From contig NC_051088.1 of assembly GCF_901709675.1 (NCBI RefSeq), forward strand, positions 4,675,664-4,739,663: a stretch of 64,000 bases of DNA, written 5' to 3'. Origin of the DNA: Syngnathus acus (Eukaryota > Chordata > Actinopteri > Syngnathiformes > Syngnathidae). Both the position numbers and the translations under genes were made by a program. The stretch's first letter is position 1, and every line of letters starts with the position of its first letter. Positions 39,674-51,900 of the stretch are shown piece by piece. Under the pieces are notes generated by a model. That model was given only the letters and a program-made list of their open reading frames with translations. It made no database searches and was not told the DNA's origin.

Positions 39674-42600
39674 TTAACTAGCAAAAGGTTTCCCTGTTTC
39701 TTCCTTGCCTTTATATGTCCTCTTTCCATGCGTGAATGGTAGGTATCTATACTTGATCATATGCTGGAAAAGAAAGAAAGGGGGGGGGGGGGGGGGTTAA
39801 CAGCAGGTAAAGGACTTATATCAGTAGTTTAGAAGATTTAAAGAAAGGCCTAATATATTCTGGGAAAATAAAATGCATCAGATTCAACAGAACAGTGTAA
39901 AAATATTTCCTATGAAGGCACAACCTCACCATAAGCAAACCAAACAAAATATCTGCTTAATGTTCATTCATTGAAACAAAAAAAATTCCCAATTTATAAA
40001 ATTTTGCATTTAATTTGTTCAAGAGTAGAGCAGTTCAATAGCAGTGTTTGTGTGTGGGCAATCATTGTGGTGGTACAACATCGACAACAATTCAAAAGGT
40101 TTTTGAAGTTGAGGAATGAGACTCGATCTAGCCATTTGGTAGAATAGCATATATTGATGCAATCATTTCTTTAAAACCTGCATCTCAAACATTGTTACAT
40201 TTTTTTGTTATTCTCCTGCAAGTTGGTTTTGAAAAGGGAAGTCGAGTGTGTGACTGCAGTCTCTGCACAAACACTGGTATCAGTGCATTTTGCAAAAGGA
40301 AACATATTATATCTTGAATAAGGTCTTCTTATGTTTTCATTAAATGCAGTTATCTGCTTTTGTCAAGGTAATGAGCAATATGACTCGTGTATAATCTCAA
40401 CAAAACAGTTTTCATAAATTTCAAGCACTGTGTGAGAGTTTGTATCTTTACCTTGATCTGCCTCTTCATGGTGATGCAGAAGAGCATGATGAAGTACATC
40501 ACAAGTATAGGCCAGAACACCGGCACGTTGAAGGCTTCAAAAAAGGTGCAAACCATGGCAATGACAATGCCTTTTGTTGCTGAATGCCTATCAAGAGAAG
40601 AGTTCATTTAGAAACAAGGAACTGCCTGGTGAATTCTAACTCATATGGTGTCAAGATATGGACATTGTCAATTACATGCATAGGGTGGAGTTGGTGTGGA
40701 ACAAAATCAACAATGACCTAACGGGATTTAATTATCAGAACTTTTGCATATGAGCAAAACGTTATGTTCTGCTGATATGTTTCTCAACATTTACTTTTTA
40801 ATTGTTGGGATATTTCCACATGGAAACAAAGATGACCCTTCCAAGCATACATATGTATGGCGTCTGATGCAAAACACTACTTTGGCGTGGCTCCATGCGG
40901 TGACCTGCTGTTTGCATAAAGACTGGCCACACAAGGAAAGTTTTAAGTCAAAGGCACATTAGTGGACTGCTGCTGGACTCACCAGAATTTGAACTCAGGC
41001 AACCTCCTGATGAAAGGACGGAACTCTTCATTCTGCTTGGTAGGAAGGGCTGGGCCCTCATCTGTGGAGAAGGCAGGGCGATGTGTGGTTAACAACGCAA
41101 ATGAACTTAGATATGAACGCATAAATAAACATTTACATGACAAGAGTGCAAATTCATGTCTGATAAGAAATACTAATGTTTAGAAAAGTGCTTTTAAAGT
41201 TCATTGCACTACAAATAAGAAGAATCTTACATCCTGATAATCACAGAAGAAGGGGAAAGAAAACAAAGATACAAATTGAGTGAACTTGCCTTCATCAAGC
41301 AGTGAAGGATCCACTTTTGGTGATAGAAAAGCAATGAACAGGTTCAGATGGTAGATTCCCAAGGCATATGTAACTATGTACCAACCCTGCAAAGCAGTGG
41401 GAAATCAAATTAAAGGCTCTTTTGCAAACAGTTTACACCGATGTCACGAATAAGGACAGTTGAACAATAGGTACTAGGGGCGCAACGGTATGGGTAATCC
41501 ACGGTACGGTCCGTATGTCGTTTTTTGCGCCACACCTTTTTGTGGATACAGAATACACTTTTTTTAATTGAAATATTTCTTTATTTTGCTTTTCAGCAGC
41601 ATTTTTGTAAATCTGGAAATAATTAATAATAGTTTCGACACTTTAAATCCTAACCCCTAATCATAAGTCTTACAAGTTTACTTGTAATGAGGATCGTTAA
41701 CTACATAGCGTTGAAGCACAATTCAGAGTTCATTTTGTTGTGATTCTCTTTACTACATGGAGACAAAAGTTTGAGTAGAAGAAACATTACAATGGATTCT
41801 TATTGTGGTGCTCAATCGGAATGCCCGTAGCGCAACTTTGTCAACTCTCTCCCGATTCTGTAAGTGCGACAAGTGCTCTGTTTTGCCAGCTGTGTACAGT
41901 AAAATAAATGTAAGACAAAAGAGGAAGCTCCTGATCTCTGATGGGTTTGGGTGCAAGAAAAGTACAAAATACCAGCTGCACTTTTGGAATAACTAAGTAA
42001 AAACCTCAACTTATCGCCGCCAACATGTACAAGTGATGTTTCTAAACAAGAAGCCCAAAGTAATCGATGATACGCAGACCTGGCAACCGTGGCTGCACCG
42101 ACCCTCCTAGAGTTAAAACAGGCAGCGCAAGAGCGCAAATGCCGGCCCAAGCACAACAGTGATCGGATATTACTTTGCGGAAGGAGGAAAGCTTTTTACC
42201 AGCTCAGACAGGCACATAAACGATGGCCTGTAAACGGATCCATGTAAAATGAAGTACCGTGCTGTCCCGTGCGGAGCGGACCGAACGGTTTGATATTTTG
42301 CCGTGTACGATTACACCCCTAATAGGTACGTGGAATATATTGACACTGCAAGGCAGATGGAGGGGCAAGGCTCATGGCTGGTTGGAGTCATCTGACGTGG
42401 AAGCTGCAGCTGCAGTTTAAAAGAAACAAGGAAACAAAACAACTCCTAGCTTGTAAACGTGTAACAAGCAGTTTTGTTTGAACTGTATTGTGTTTCTTAA
42501 ATGAAAGTGAATGGACAGCAGTCAAAAAGAAGTGAAGACGTTCTCACATTACCCTTTTACTTTCATCGACCAACTTGGCAAGGAGTTACTCGTCAACAGT

Positions 42601-45600
42601 TATGCAGGTCTTATGTTTGTTGTCAGGGCGGAGTTGTGTTTGAGCTATTTGTTTGGATATTTACCAAGTAAGAGTTCAGCTATGCAGTAATGAGAAGGGT
42701 TTTTTTCGTGACTCGTGAATTTTTACAAACAAACTTGAAGCTGCCTATCACTATACAGAAGGTTAGCCTTATGCCTGTGGATCTGATATATAGCCTGTTA
42801 ACGAGCAGAGTTTTGTCCAGTAAATGCCTACCCTTTTATAAAAATCAGGTTAGGAAAGCATACTGGTAAGCATGCAAGAAATAGCTGGATGGCATTCAAG
42901 TCTCGCGTCTCAAGATAGGAAACAAAAATATGCTAACATGAACAGGTTTTTACATTGAGAGTTACAGAAGCAGGCAAATGACAAAAGTAGTGGCAATACA
43001 CTATAGTATGCAAGATTTCTTTTTAGATTGTTGAATTAAGCAGGTCACGTCACAAATTTAATCAGCCTTTGTACGTCACAAATTTAATCTGCCTTTGTAA
43101 ACGCTGGAAAGGAAACCATTACCTGGAGTATGTACACTCGGATCATGTACAGCGCAGTAAGTACAAGTGTGGAGGCCCATCGCACTATAGAGTATGGTGT
43201 TGATTTGTCGAGCCATGACTGATAGATCTGTTTCACATGACACAAAAACACAAATAAGTGGACGTAATGTTACCATCAGAGATGATATAACCTTTGCGGT
43301 AATGACTTTATACAGTACAGTACAGTACAGTACAGTACAGTACAGTACAGAGGGGCCTCTGGAAAATATATTGCGTCAATTTACTTGGTATCAATTCTGA
43401 ACATTTCCGGAGCATCAAGCATAATAGTCCGTTGTTCTAAATCAGGGGTGGCCAACCAGTCAGAGACTAAGAGCCACATTTTTTTACTGTGTACCGCAAA
43501 GAGCCACAAGAATGGGTTTGCCCCTCCTCCTTTGCGGGATTTCACCTCATGCGCATGCGCGTTTGACGAAAATACCATATTGAACTCAAGCGAAGCGAAC
43601 ACGCAGCGTTTGACGAAAATACCATATTGAACTCAAGCGAAGCGAACACGCACAAAAACAAACAAACAAATAAACCCACAAATGTTGATATGAACGTAAA
43701 GGAGCCGCATGAAACCCGGCAAGGAGCCGCATGCGGCTCGCGAGCCGAACGTAAAGGAGCCGCATGAAACCCGGCAAAGCGAGCCGCGGGTTGGCCACCC
43801 CTGTTCTAAATTAATCATTTCTTTTATGGCCAAAACACTTGTGAAAGCTTATGACTACATCACAAACATACCGTATTTTTCGGACTATAAGTCGCGTTTT
43901 TTTCATAGTTTGGGGGGGCGACTTATACTGAGGAGCGACTTATATGTGAATTTTTTCACAAATTTTCAAAATTAAAAAAAATAAATAAAGTGAAACCGTG
44001 ATGTAGCAAGGGATTACGGTAATTTGAATTTCAAGTGACGTCAGTGGCGCGGCGGTTGTTTACATAAAGGACAAAGATTCGATCACGGGATGACGAAGGG
44101 CCCCACGTACTACCGGCATCATGAGCGGCTTTGTAAGTGACACGGAGGATGAAGAGTTTGAAGGATTTAATGATTTGGAGTGACACAGAAGGTTTGAAAA
44201 ACTATTATGGCTTTTACCCGGTCCTACTCTACGGAAATCTTTCACCTCCGTGGATGGAAGTCGGGGGCCGGCGCTCGGCCGGGTGGCTGTCCGGGGATGG
44301 TGGATGGGGCTCGGACATGGCTTTTACGCACGCCCGGTCCTATTCAATGGAGCTCTCTTCCCCCTCCGTGGCTGGAAGTGCCACCTCCGGGGATGGAAGT
44401 CCACGCCACCACATGCCTGGAAGTCCACGCCGGTGCTTGGGGCCGTGCGGCGGTGAACTAATTATGTTATACCGTTTTTTTCCATGTATAATGCGCCCCC
44501 ATGTATAATACGCACCCTAAAAATGGCATGTTGATGCTGGAAAAAAGCCTGTACCCATGTATAATACGCACCCAAATTTTGACTCCTACTTAAGTCCGTA
44601 AACGTAAAATTATTTCAGAAAAAAGCATCTTTGGGAACAACCGGATGTTATTCTGCCGGTCAGTATCACTGCGCATGCGCTAGCAAACTCGATAGCGAAG
44701 AAATGTTTCGGATTTGTGTAGGGTACATTGTGACAGCAAACGAGCAGGTGATCGAGCAAGCGTCTGATACGAGAGCATTGTGTTCGTATGGAGCGTGTTT
44801 GAAGTGAACAGCAGAGAAGAAAGCGCATCTGTAATGGCGGCCTCCGTATGATATCCGGATAAATAAATAAATAAATTATACCCATGTATAATGCGCACCC
44901 CAGATTTTAGGACAATAAATTAGTTAAATTTTGCGCATTATACATGGAAAAAACGGTAGTTATTTGATATATTTTATTTCGTGTAGCAACTTGTATATGT
45001 TTTTATCGTTACAGTTCAGCAGTTGTTGGCTCGTTGAACTCTTGTTTTGTTAAATAAAGAGCCGTTTACCAAACCCACGTTTTTCCTGGTACTTTGTTAA
45101 CGCTACAATATAGTTATATACTAGATCTGTGGAATAACGATGAGGCTGACGTCGGGGCGCACGCGCGGCGTTGTTGACAAAGGACGAGGAATTTGATCGG
45201 TGGATTTAATGATTTGGAGTGACACAGATGGTTTGATAATATTATTGCTTGTATAATAGTTATTTGATATATAACTTATATATCGTTATATGGGCCTGTG
45301 GAATATTTTGAAGTGCAAGCGCTGTCAGCAGTGCGCACCCGGCCGGCATTGTTTACATAAAGGACGATCGATGGATTTAATGATTTGGAGTGACACAGAT
45401 GGTTTGATAATATTATTGCTTGTATACTAGTTATTTGATATATAATTTATATATCGTTATATGGGCCTGTGGAATATTTGGAAGTGCAACCGCTGTCAAC
45501 GGCGTGCAGCCGGCATTGTTGACATAAAGGACGATCGATGGATTTAATGAATTGGAGTGACACAGAAGGTTTTATAAACGTGTTATTTATGTAATAGTTA

Positions 45601-46098
45601 TTTGAATAACTCTGAATGTTACGTCAGGCCCGTTCTCAGCTCTTCGTTTGCGTTTATGTCGCGTTAGCATACCGTATCGTTTAGCCTGTTGTTGCTCGTT
45701 CATGTCTGTTCTTGGTGTTGGATTTTGTCGAATAAATTTCCCCCAAAATGCGACTTATACTCCGGAGCGACTTATATATGTTTTTTTCACGTTATTGTGC
45801 ATTTTATGGCTAATGCGACGTATATTCCGGAGGGACTTTTAGTCCGAAAAATACGGTACAGTAAAATACTCCAAACTGCATGAATTAAAACAGGATCATC
45901 AACGCATAAAATGTTTAATGATGGGAAATTTGCAGCAGTGCATTGTCATCATTCAATTTCGCCACAAGCACAAATCAACTAAACCGTTTTGCTGGCAAGT
46001 TCATGACAAATGCTCACCTGTCCGACCCGTGTGAAAAAGGCAGCAACTACAGATGGTTTTCCATGGATTGAGTCCCCAGCACTGTCCCCTTCTGACAT
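39674..46098 (-). CDS. rer1: RER1, Golgi-to-ER retrieval receptor
   Basis: Six minus-strand exons: 46098-46018, 43227-43123, 41386-41290, 41061-40983, 40587-40452 and 39763-39674, giving 195 residues (human 196). The protein starts [18 protein letters not shown], continues [17 protein letters not shown] and [20 protein letters not shown] (membrane pair), then [20 protein letters not shown] and [20 protein letters not shown] (second pair), and ends [17 protein letters not shown]...PFAS. This is nearly identical to vertebrate RER1, a four-pass early-Golgi protein that returns escaped ER membrane proteins and unassembled subunits in COPI vesicles. The intron after exon 3 begins GC (AG|GCAAGT) instead of GT; the others are GT-AG. 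The ATG lies one base after an acceptor AG, implying an upstream non-coding exon. Confidence 0.96.
39779..39796 (+). repeat. Poly(G) run in the last rer1 intron
   Basis: A run of about 17 G, 16 bases upstream (in gene direction) of the final rer1 exon; on the transcribed strand it is a C-rich pyrimidine tract followed by CTTTCTTTCTTTTCCAG. Confidence 0.8.
41475..42321. mobile_element. hAT-type DNA transposon with perfect 8-bp target duplication
   Basis: The 847-bp element starts TAGGGGCGCAACGGTA and ends GATTACACCCCTA, and is flanked by ATAGGTAC on both sides (41467-41474 and 42322-42329). The 8-bp duplication and the short inverted end (TAGGGG/CCCCTA) fit the hAT superfamily. It sits in the rer1 intron between exons 2 and 3. 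No transposase of useful length is present, so it is non-autonomous. Confidence 0.85.
43311..43350 (+). repeat. (TACAG)n pentanucleotide microsatellite
   Basis: Eight uninterrupted TACAG units in the first coding intron of rer1. Confidence 0.95.
43443..43803. mobile_element. hAT-type MITE with perfect 8-bp target duplication
   Basis: The 361-bp element begins CAGGGGTGGCCAACC and ends GGTTGGCCACCCCTG, with TTCTAAAT directly before (43435-43442) and after (43804-43811). Inside, a roughly 47-base segment with TTTGACGAAAATACCATATT is tandemly duplicated, and GTAAAGGAGCCGCATGAAAC occurs twice. It carries no gene and sits in the first coding intron of rer1. Confidence 0.9.
44121..44183 (+). pseudogene. 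Transposase C-terminal remnant (acidic tail)
   Basis: Encodes [20 protein letters not shown] and a stop. Acidic EEFEGF-type tails resemble those of pogo/Tigger-like transposases. The catalytic domain is absent from the element. Confidence 0.55.
44472..44956. mobile_element. Nested TA-flanked inverted-repeat element
   Basis: The 485-bp element begins CCGTTTTTTTCCATGTATAA and ends TTATACATGGAAAAAACGG, flanked by TA (44470-44471 and 44957-44958). TGTATAATGCGC and TATAATACGCACC words recur at both ends. Its terminal sequence differs from the host element, so it is a separate family that inserted later. Confidence 0.85.
45120..45600 (+). repeat. Tandem ~170-base units inside the DNA transposon
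   Basis: The segment TGGATTTAATGATTTGGAGT (or close to it) recurs at about 45201, 45372 and 45540, with intervening text (TATATCGTTATATGGGCCTG) also repeated. The units derive from the region that encodes the transposase stop. Confidence 0.75.
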
Positions 46099-47030
46099 TC
46101 TGCATGGAAAGGCGGAAAAAAAAAAAAAAGGATTTTAATTGAGACCAAGTGTAAGTTCGTTGAGTTTCGTTTTTGAACACAACCAGTGTCTCCCAAAACA
46201 GTGGAACTATTTAGAGCGGTAGTTTTCATTTGACAAACAGGACGTGATCTGGACCACAATGTTACAATCAATCAAACAGACGTATTACTCGCCATTAGGA
46301 ATCCATCATAAATGTTAACAAATTTAGAGCCTCTGGTTATATTGAATTGAACGCACCACTACAGTCACAGATTGCTTTAGTACATTGTGACATTAGCTAA
46401 TAAAATGCCGACAGTGGGAAGCTACTGTGAAATTCTAACGTGTGCGCCGATAGCATTGATTGGAGAAATCGACCAGTGGCTATGTTACTCAAACAAAGCG
46501 ATAGGAAAGCATAACACCGATATACACAAATACATAATGTGTCGTGTTACTCACATTAGCTTGAGAATGGAACAAGCTAACTAGCCATAACTGTACATTG
46601 ACCTTCGGCCTAAATTGTCGATTGTATGGGTAATGTAGTTTTTAAAAAGTATTTCTTACTCGGCAGCTCACACGAGAGAATACATGATAGAACAACATTT
46701 CCCAAGTGCTACATACTAACAAACCAGCTTTTGTTTCTGTAGTTCGCGACACACCACATCGCTTTCAATTCATAGCACAATGAAAACCTTGAACTACAAA
46801 TCCCAGAAAAAATACATGACAACTCACTTCCGGAAAAATCGGAAAGCTTCTGCGGTGCTAGCTAGTCAGAGAGCTAGACCCGCTACATTATTTAGTATTT
46901 ACATAAGACCAGTATTTATTTCTCGAATCAAAGTAATTCATATTACATTGTTCAATAAAATGTCTTGGGCACGCGCCGTGACTGTTTTAACAAACGCTCC
47001 GAAAATGGCCAAAAATAGTAGTTTCTTACC
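46099..47030 (-). other. rer1 5' intron (non-coding exon 1 to exon 2)
   Basis: An AG ends at 46100, one base before the ATG, and a GTAAGAAAC donor lies at 47029 reading leftwards, so an intron of about 0.93 kb in the 5' UTR is likely. Nothing else is recognised inside. Confidence 0.55.
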
Positions 47031-47250
47031 TGATACAGCCGCTGTGTCACTACCCGGCTCTACCTCAACGAGTAGACAGTCACACGAACCAAACTCATGC
47101 GACCACGTCACAACTTCCGCGAGGATGGATTTTCCGGCAGACTAGACGAGTAGAACCTCGAAAACAGGCCGTCGGATGCAAGTTCAATCACTTTATCGGG
47201 CTCATTTTGCACATGACCGTCAGGTTCAGTTTCCACGCATGGAATACGTA
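47030..47250 (-). promoter_or_regulatory. rer1 non-coding exon 1 and promoter region
   Basis: On the minus strand, a putative first exon ends at 47030 before GTAAGA. Upstream, ETS-type cores (GCCGGAAAATCC, CTCGCGGAAGTTG) and a CACGTCA/CRE-like word near 47104 fit a TATA-less housekeeping promoter. The exact start is unknown. Confidence 0.45.
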
Positions 47251-47309
47251 AAAGTGAGTCTGAACGGTTGTATGACTGTTTACGTGCCATGCTGGTCAAC
47301 TGACTGGCG

Positions 47310-47395
47310 ACCAGGTACACAAGTCCGCCTTTCTGGGGATGGGCTCCAGCACCCCCAGATCTAACAGGATGAGTGGTGCAGAGAATGGATGTTAT
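47310..47395 (+). repeat. Fragment of dispersed fish repeat between tp73 and rer1
   Basis: ACTGGCGACCAGGTACACAA followed by GGGATGGGCTCCAGCACCCC and a GAATGGATG end is an eroded copy of the L2/Maui-like repeat, in the orientation opposite to 3866-4232. Confidence 0.65.
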
Positions 47396-47411
47396 ATAAA
47401 AGAAAACATGT

Positions 47412-47417
47412 TTTATT
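47412..47417 (-). promoter_or_regulatory. Candidate tp73 polyadenylation signal
   Basis: AATAAA on the minus strand, about 1.5 kb beyond the tp73 stop, would give a 3' UTR filling 47.4-48.9 kb. That UTR stretch holds no repeat or other gene that I recognise. Confidence 0.45.
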
Positions 47418-48943
47418 CCTAAATGGTATATTTTAACATTGCATGTAGGGAAGAAAAAATGTGTACGTTAATGTTTTCATTCAAATATATTGATCATAAG
47501 CCATAAAAGTGGTACCTGAAAACACATCTATAGAATTAAATGCAAATGTAATGTACTTAGGTGTTAAATGCAACTGAGCTGTAGTTAACATGGGGAACTA
47601 CTGAATTTAAAAAGAAGTTGGGGTAGGAACCCCAGGTATCCATGTGACCAGCCAACACAACACAACCCCGCTGACCTCCAAAAATTGAACAGGCAGCAAA
47701 ATTACCAATAACAAATGCATGTCAAAACGAGGGGGAAAAAATGCATTCGCCCATCAACCAATAATTCAATGTAACATCCGTATTAAAGAAGGCATCAGTG
47801 GCAGCTCAGTTATATATCGTCATTAAGTTTCAAAATGTTCCATTCGCACCTTCCCTTTAACAAAATAAATAAATACAATTATTAGGAGACATCATACATT
47901 TGCTCGCACATGGCATCAACTGTGCTATTTAACATTAATCACAGTTAAAACATTTTAAAACGGCGTACACTAGAGCACTCACATCCCACTGATGAAGAAT
48001 CACTGATTTAATCAATATAAACCAAACACGTACAATTTAACGACATTGTTAAGACTTTGCTTTATCCACGACCAGTTTTAATGGCACTCAAAAACAAACT
48101 AAGTTGCTTTTGTGTTGATAACTTTGCATTCATCACATGGAGACAATCAGTATTTCTACATCTACACTTAGCAAGAAAAACATTGACCCTAATCATAGAA
48201 AAGATTGAACAGTGAACAGCAATAGATAACTGGTTACACCTCTGAATAAACTTTACACAGATAGAAACAAGACTATCAAAATTGTCCCTATATACATCTT
48301 AATACTGATCACACGCACGTTTAACACAAAATTGAAGGTTTGACTTTTAAAGCATTAAAGTGCTCCTCCCTTGACCAGTTCAACATATGTACAACAACAA
48401 AGCCACATTTGAGACACATTTTGTGCACCATAATAATTTGTGCATGATGTCCTGAAACAAAACTGGAATGTTGCAGTTAAATATTCACAAAGAAGTGCCG
48501 TAAAGTTACTTAGAAGACACTCATCACGCATTAACATAGGAAGACCTTGCCCAGCAAGGTTTTGCATAAGAGGAAGGACATAAAGGCTACTGTTTTGTCT
48601 GGCGTCATGGTAAACAGGGGCGCCGTTCAGAATGACATAACTCTGATTTCACATCTGGTGTTCAGAGAAAATACTGTTGAAGCATGTGCACAATTGGTAT
48701 CCAATGTTTTTACTAAGGGCCGATAATATTTACACAGTAGGACAACCAATTGTTGAATAAATGGTTGCAATGCCCAACTGGAGGTTCTGTTTAAGTTTCA
48801 CAATTACACATCGATAACAATTCAATAAAGCAACACGGAGTAATGTCTATGGAATCGCATATTCACTCATCCTGTCGTAGCAGTCTTTGAAAAGGCTGTT
48901 GCTGAGAAAATTGGTAAAATACAGCAGGGACTTGTTTGTGGGA

Positions 48944-51900
48944 TCAGTGAACATCTCTTTCCATGAACTCCTCCTTTATGGGGTGCTTGCTGCGTGCCAC
49001 CTTGCAGTCGGGCATGTCGAAACCAAAGTCAGCCCACTCGTCAGTCCCCGCCACCATCCCCGAAGTCCCAACGACACCCGACCTGTTGGGTATGGTAATG
49101 GTGTGGCGGACGCGAAAGTGCACGGCCTCCATGACGCGTTGACGTTGCAGCTCTCCGCTGGCGGCCCCAATGGCGGCCATGGTGGAGGTGGCCATGTTGC
49201 TGCTGGAGCGGAGAAGTTGTTGGCCGTGGTAGTCGTGGTGGTGTGAGGAGGCAGGCAGCTGGAGCGAAGAGCCTTGTTTCATGTCCTGGAGTCCTCGCCA
49301 AATGGCAATGCGAGTCTGCTCTGGGATCTTCAGGGCGCCTAATTCCTGGAGAAACAGCAGGTAGCAAGCGGAAATGATTCAAAAACAAGTGTAAAATTCG
49401 TATGTCCAGTAGATGGTGAAACAAGTGTATAAGCCGCCGTGATCGAGACAAACATGACAATTTCATAATTCAAGAAGGAAAGAAATGAGAGTTACAGAAT
49501 TGTTACCTCCATGGAGAGAGTCTGGAGATGATAGATAGTTTGGAGGCCTTGAGAGGTGAAGTATTCAATGAAGTTTTGGCAGCCAAGGCTGGTTAGAAAG
49601 CTGCATGGGGATACAAAAAAGTACAGTCCAGGTTAAATTGTTTAACATTGAGAAGACAAAACTAGTGATCACTTTGACAAATATGGCTGATGTGAAATCA
49701 AAAGCACACTTAAATATCAATGATTCATTAGGCCATTCTTGCTTTGGTGAAGATTCTTTATTATAAATACATAAAATATAAAAGTTTGGGCAACATACAG
49801 TGATGGGAAAATGTTACGCATGAAAAATTACAAAAGTGGTAGTAAAAATGAGTGCATTCATACATGATATCAGGAAAACAAAAATACGTGTCAAAAGAGC
49901 ATTTACAACATTAAAAGGATGAAATGTTTTCTTGTGCAGTGTAAATACGAAAATGGTAGTACACAAAATGGCTTGCCAACTACACATGACACGATATTTG
50001 CAGCGTGGCTGTCCAGGTAGACTAAAACAAAGCTTCCCTTTTGATCATCTTTTCTGATTCTATCTCAAGAAAGGCTTGACCGTTTCTTTGAGAATGTCTT
50101 TTGGAAAGTTTTGCGTGTATAGGCATACACACTTACACTGTGCAGGGCCATTGTCGCTCAAACACAGCTATCAGCTTTACTGATTTAACCAACAGTCTTT
50201 TTTTCACAGCACAGGGCAATTTTCCAATGGGCCATTAATGACACCAGTAGCCATGCTGTACTACAATAAGTTTGCAGGACATAAAACCTTTGTCAAAATA
50301 ACAATCATCACTTCTGCACAAACACTGATACGCAAAAGTGGCTGTCAGGAAGACACCAACGTCAAAGCAATCAAATTGTCGGACACGAGGAAAATTGAGA
50401 AGGAGTGTCATTGGAGGGTGAGGTACCTGACAAGGTTGGGGTCAGGGTTATACGGAGGGGGTGGGCTGCAATGTGAAGCAGACACTAAAGTCTGACTGCC
50501 GTGACCACCGTGACCACCGTTCATGTCACCGTTAGACTGCATGTGGTGGCTGTTGAGCATGTTGTGGCCTGTAAGACAAGTCAAGTCACAGCAATGTAAT
50601 GAATGTTGCACATCATATGAACAAAAGCACTGAGATGTGCGTCTTAATCACAAATTGCTCAAGACCACTGGATAAGTTCTCATTAGAATCTTGATTACTT
50701 CTCAAAGCATTATTGACCATTTTCACTCACTCATATGAGCCATGGGGGTGTGGCTAGTGGGGTGGTGTTGTGGCTGTTGCCCTGCCATGTGGTTGGCTGG
50801 CTGGGATTTACTGAGACCTCCATGCGGGTGAAGCTTGTTCATATTTGACAATGGAGAAGAGGGTGGTGCTATGTGACTTCTGCAAAAAAAAAAAAAAATC
50901 ACAGTTAGATCAAGAGAAATGTCAAACTAAGTCGTATCATTACAGTAAGTATGAGAGCAAGTATAACTTACGGTCTTTGTAGCAACTGTTGTTGTGTTTG
51001 TTGCCTGTAGGAGTCTATAAGTGGCTGAGGGACAAGCTCCACTAGCTCCAAACTGTCTTTAATCTTCATCAACAGCTCAAAGTTGTCCCGACCACGAACC
51101 TGCACACGCACCCCAATAGTATTTGCTATCAATTTTTTTTTAAATAGCTTTGTTGTTAAAGGTTTATACAAGCATCTGTCTGACAGTGTTTCTTAACCCT
51201 TATTTAGACTACTTTAGAAAATGTTACAGTACGCTACCAAACAAAAAGGTTCCAAAAAGTATATGTATTGGAATAATGCTGAGCATGTCTACGTTTAAAT
51301 ACAAATGGAAATTTGGCCCTGTTTAGGTGAGGACAAATGATTTTTTCTTTGTAGTCACTTTTATTCTCAGAAATGCTCTTATTTTTACTTTCAGATGTGT
51401 CCCTATTTTGAAATGTTTGGCAGTGTGACAACAATATAGCACATTTCTCCCAAGCGGATTCTGTATATATATAAAAAAAAAAAAAAAAAACACTTACAGG
51501 AATATAGTAAATCTCCTCATCCCCATGCCGCCGCTTCCTAATGTTTACATTTGGGCTGGAAATATTTGGTGGGCTCTGCTTGAAACCTGTCGACAACAGA
51601 TGCATACAGTAGTTTTAATACATTTCTCAGTCCTGTTAGTTCAACCACCAACATTATGCATTATTATTATTGTTATTTATGACAATAACTTACTGCGCTT
51701 ATTGGCATTGCCATTCACGTGGTCCTCATCTGCTTTGCGATCCCGACCAGGACACGCACATATACGGCCTTCAAATGATCTCCGACCTAATACTTGTCCA
51801 CTAGAAAGTTATTGGAAGGATAGTGGTAATCGATCAGCTTGTAAAGATCAGCTCATTGTTCTGCAGCTGAGATTAGAAAAAGATGGACTTACTCTCTTGA

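Larger units (their letters stand above)
43871..45856 (+). mobile_element. TA-flanked inverted-repeat DNA transposon, disrupted by a nested element
   Basis: It starts CCGTATTTTTCGGACTATAA and ends AGTCCGAAAAATACGG, with TA on each side (43869-43870, 45857-45858). Subterminal GCGACTTATA motifs recur. The interior is homologous, in reversed orientation, to 4549-5698. A transposase C-terminal remnant lies at 44121-44183, and roughly 170-base tandem units run through 45120-45600. A second, unrelated inverted-repeat element is inserted at 44472-44956. It lies in an intron of rer1. Confidence 0.85.
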
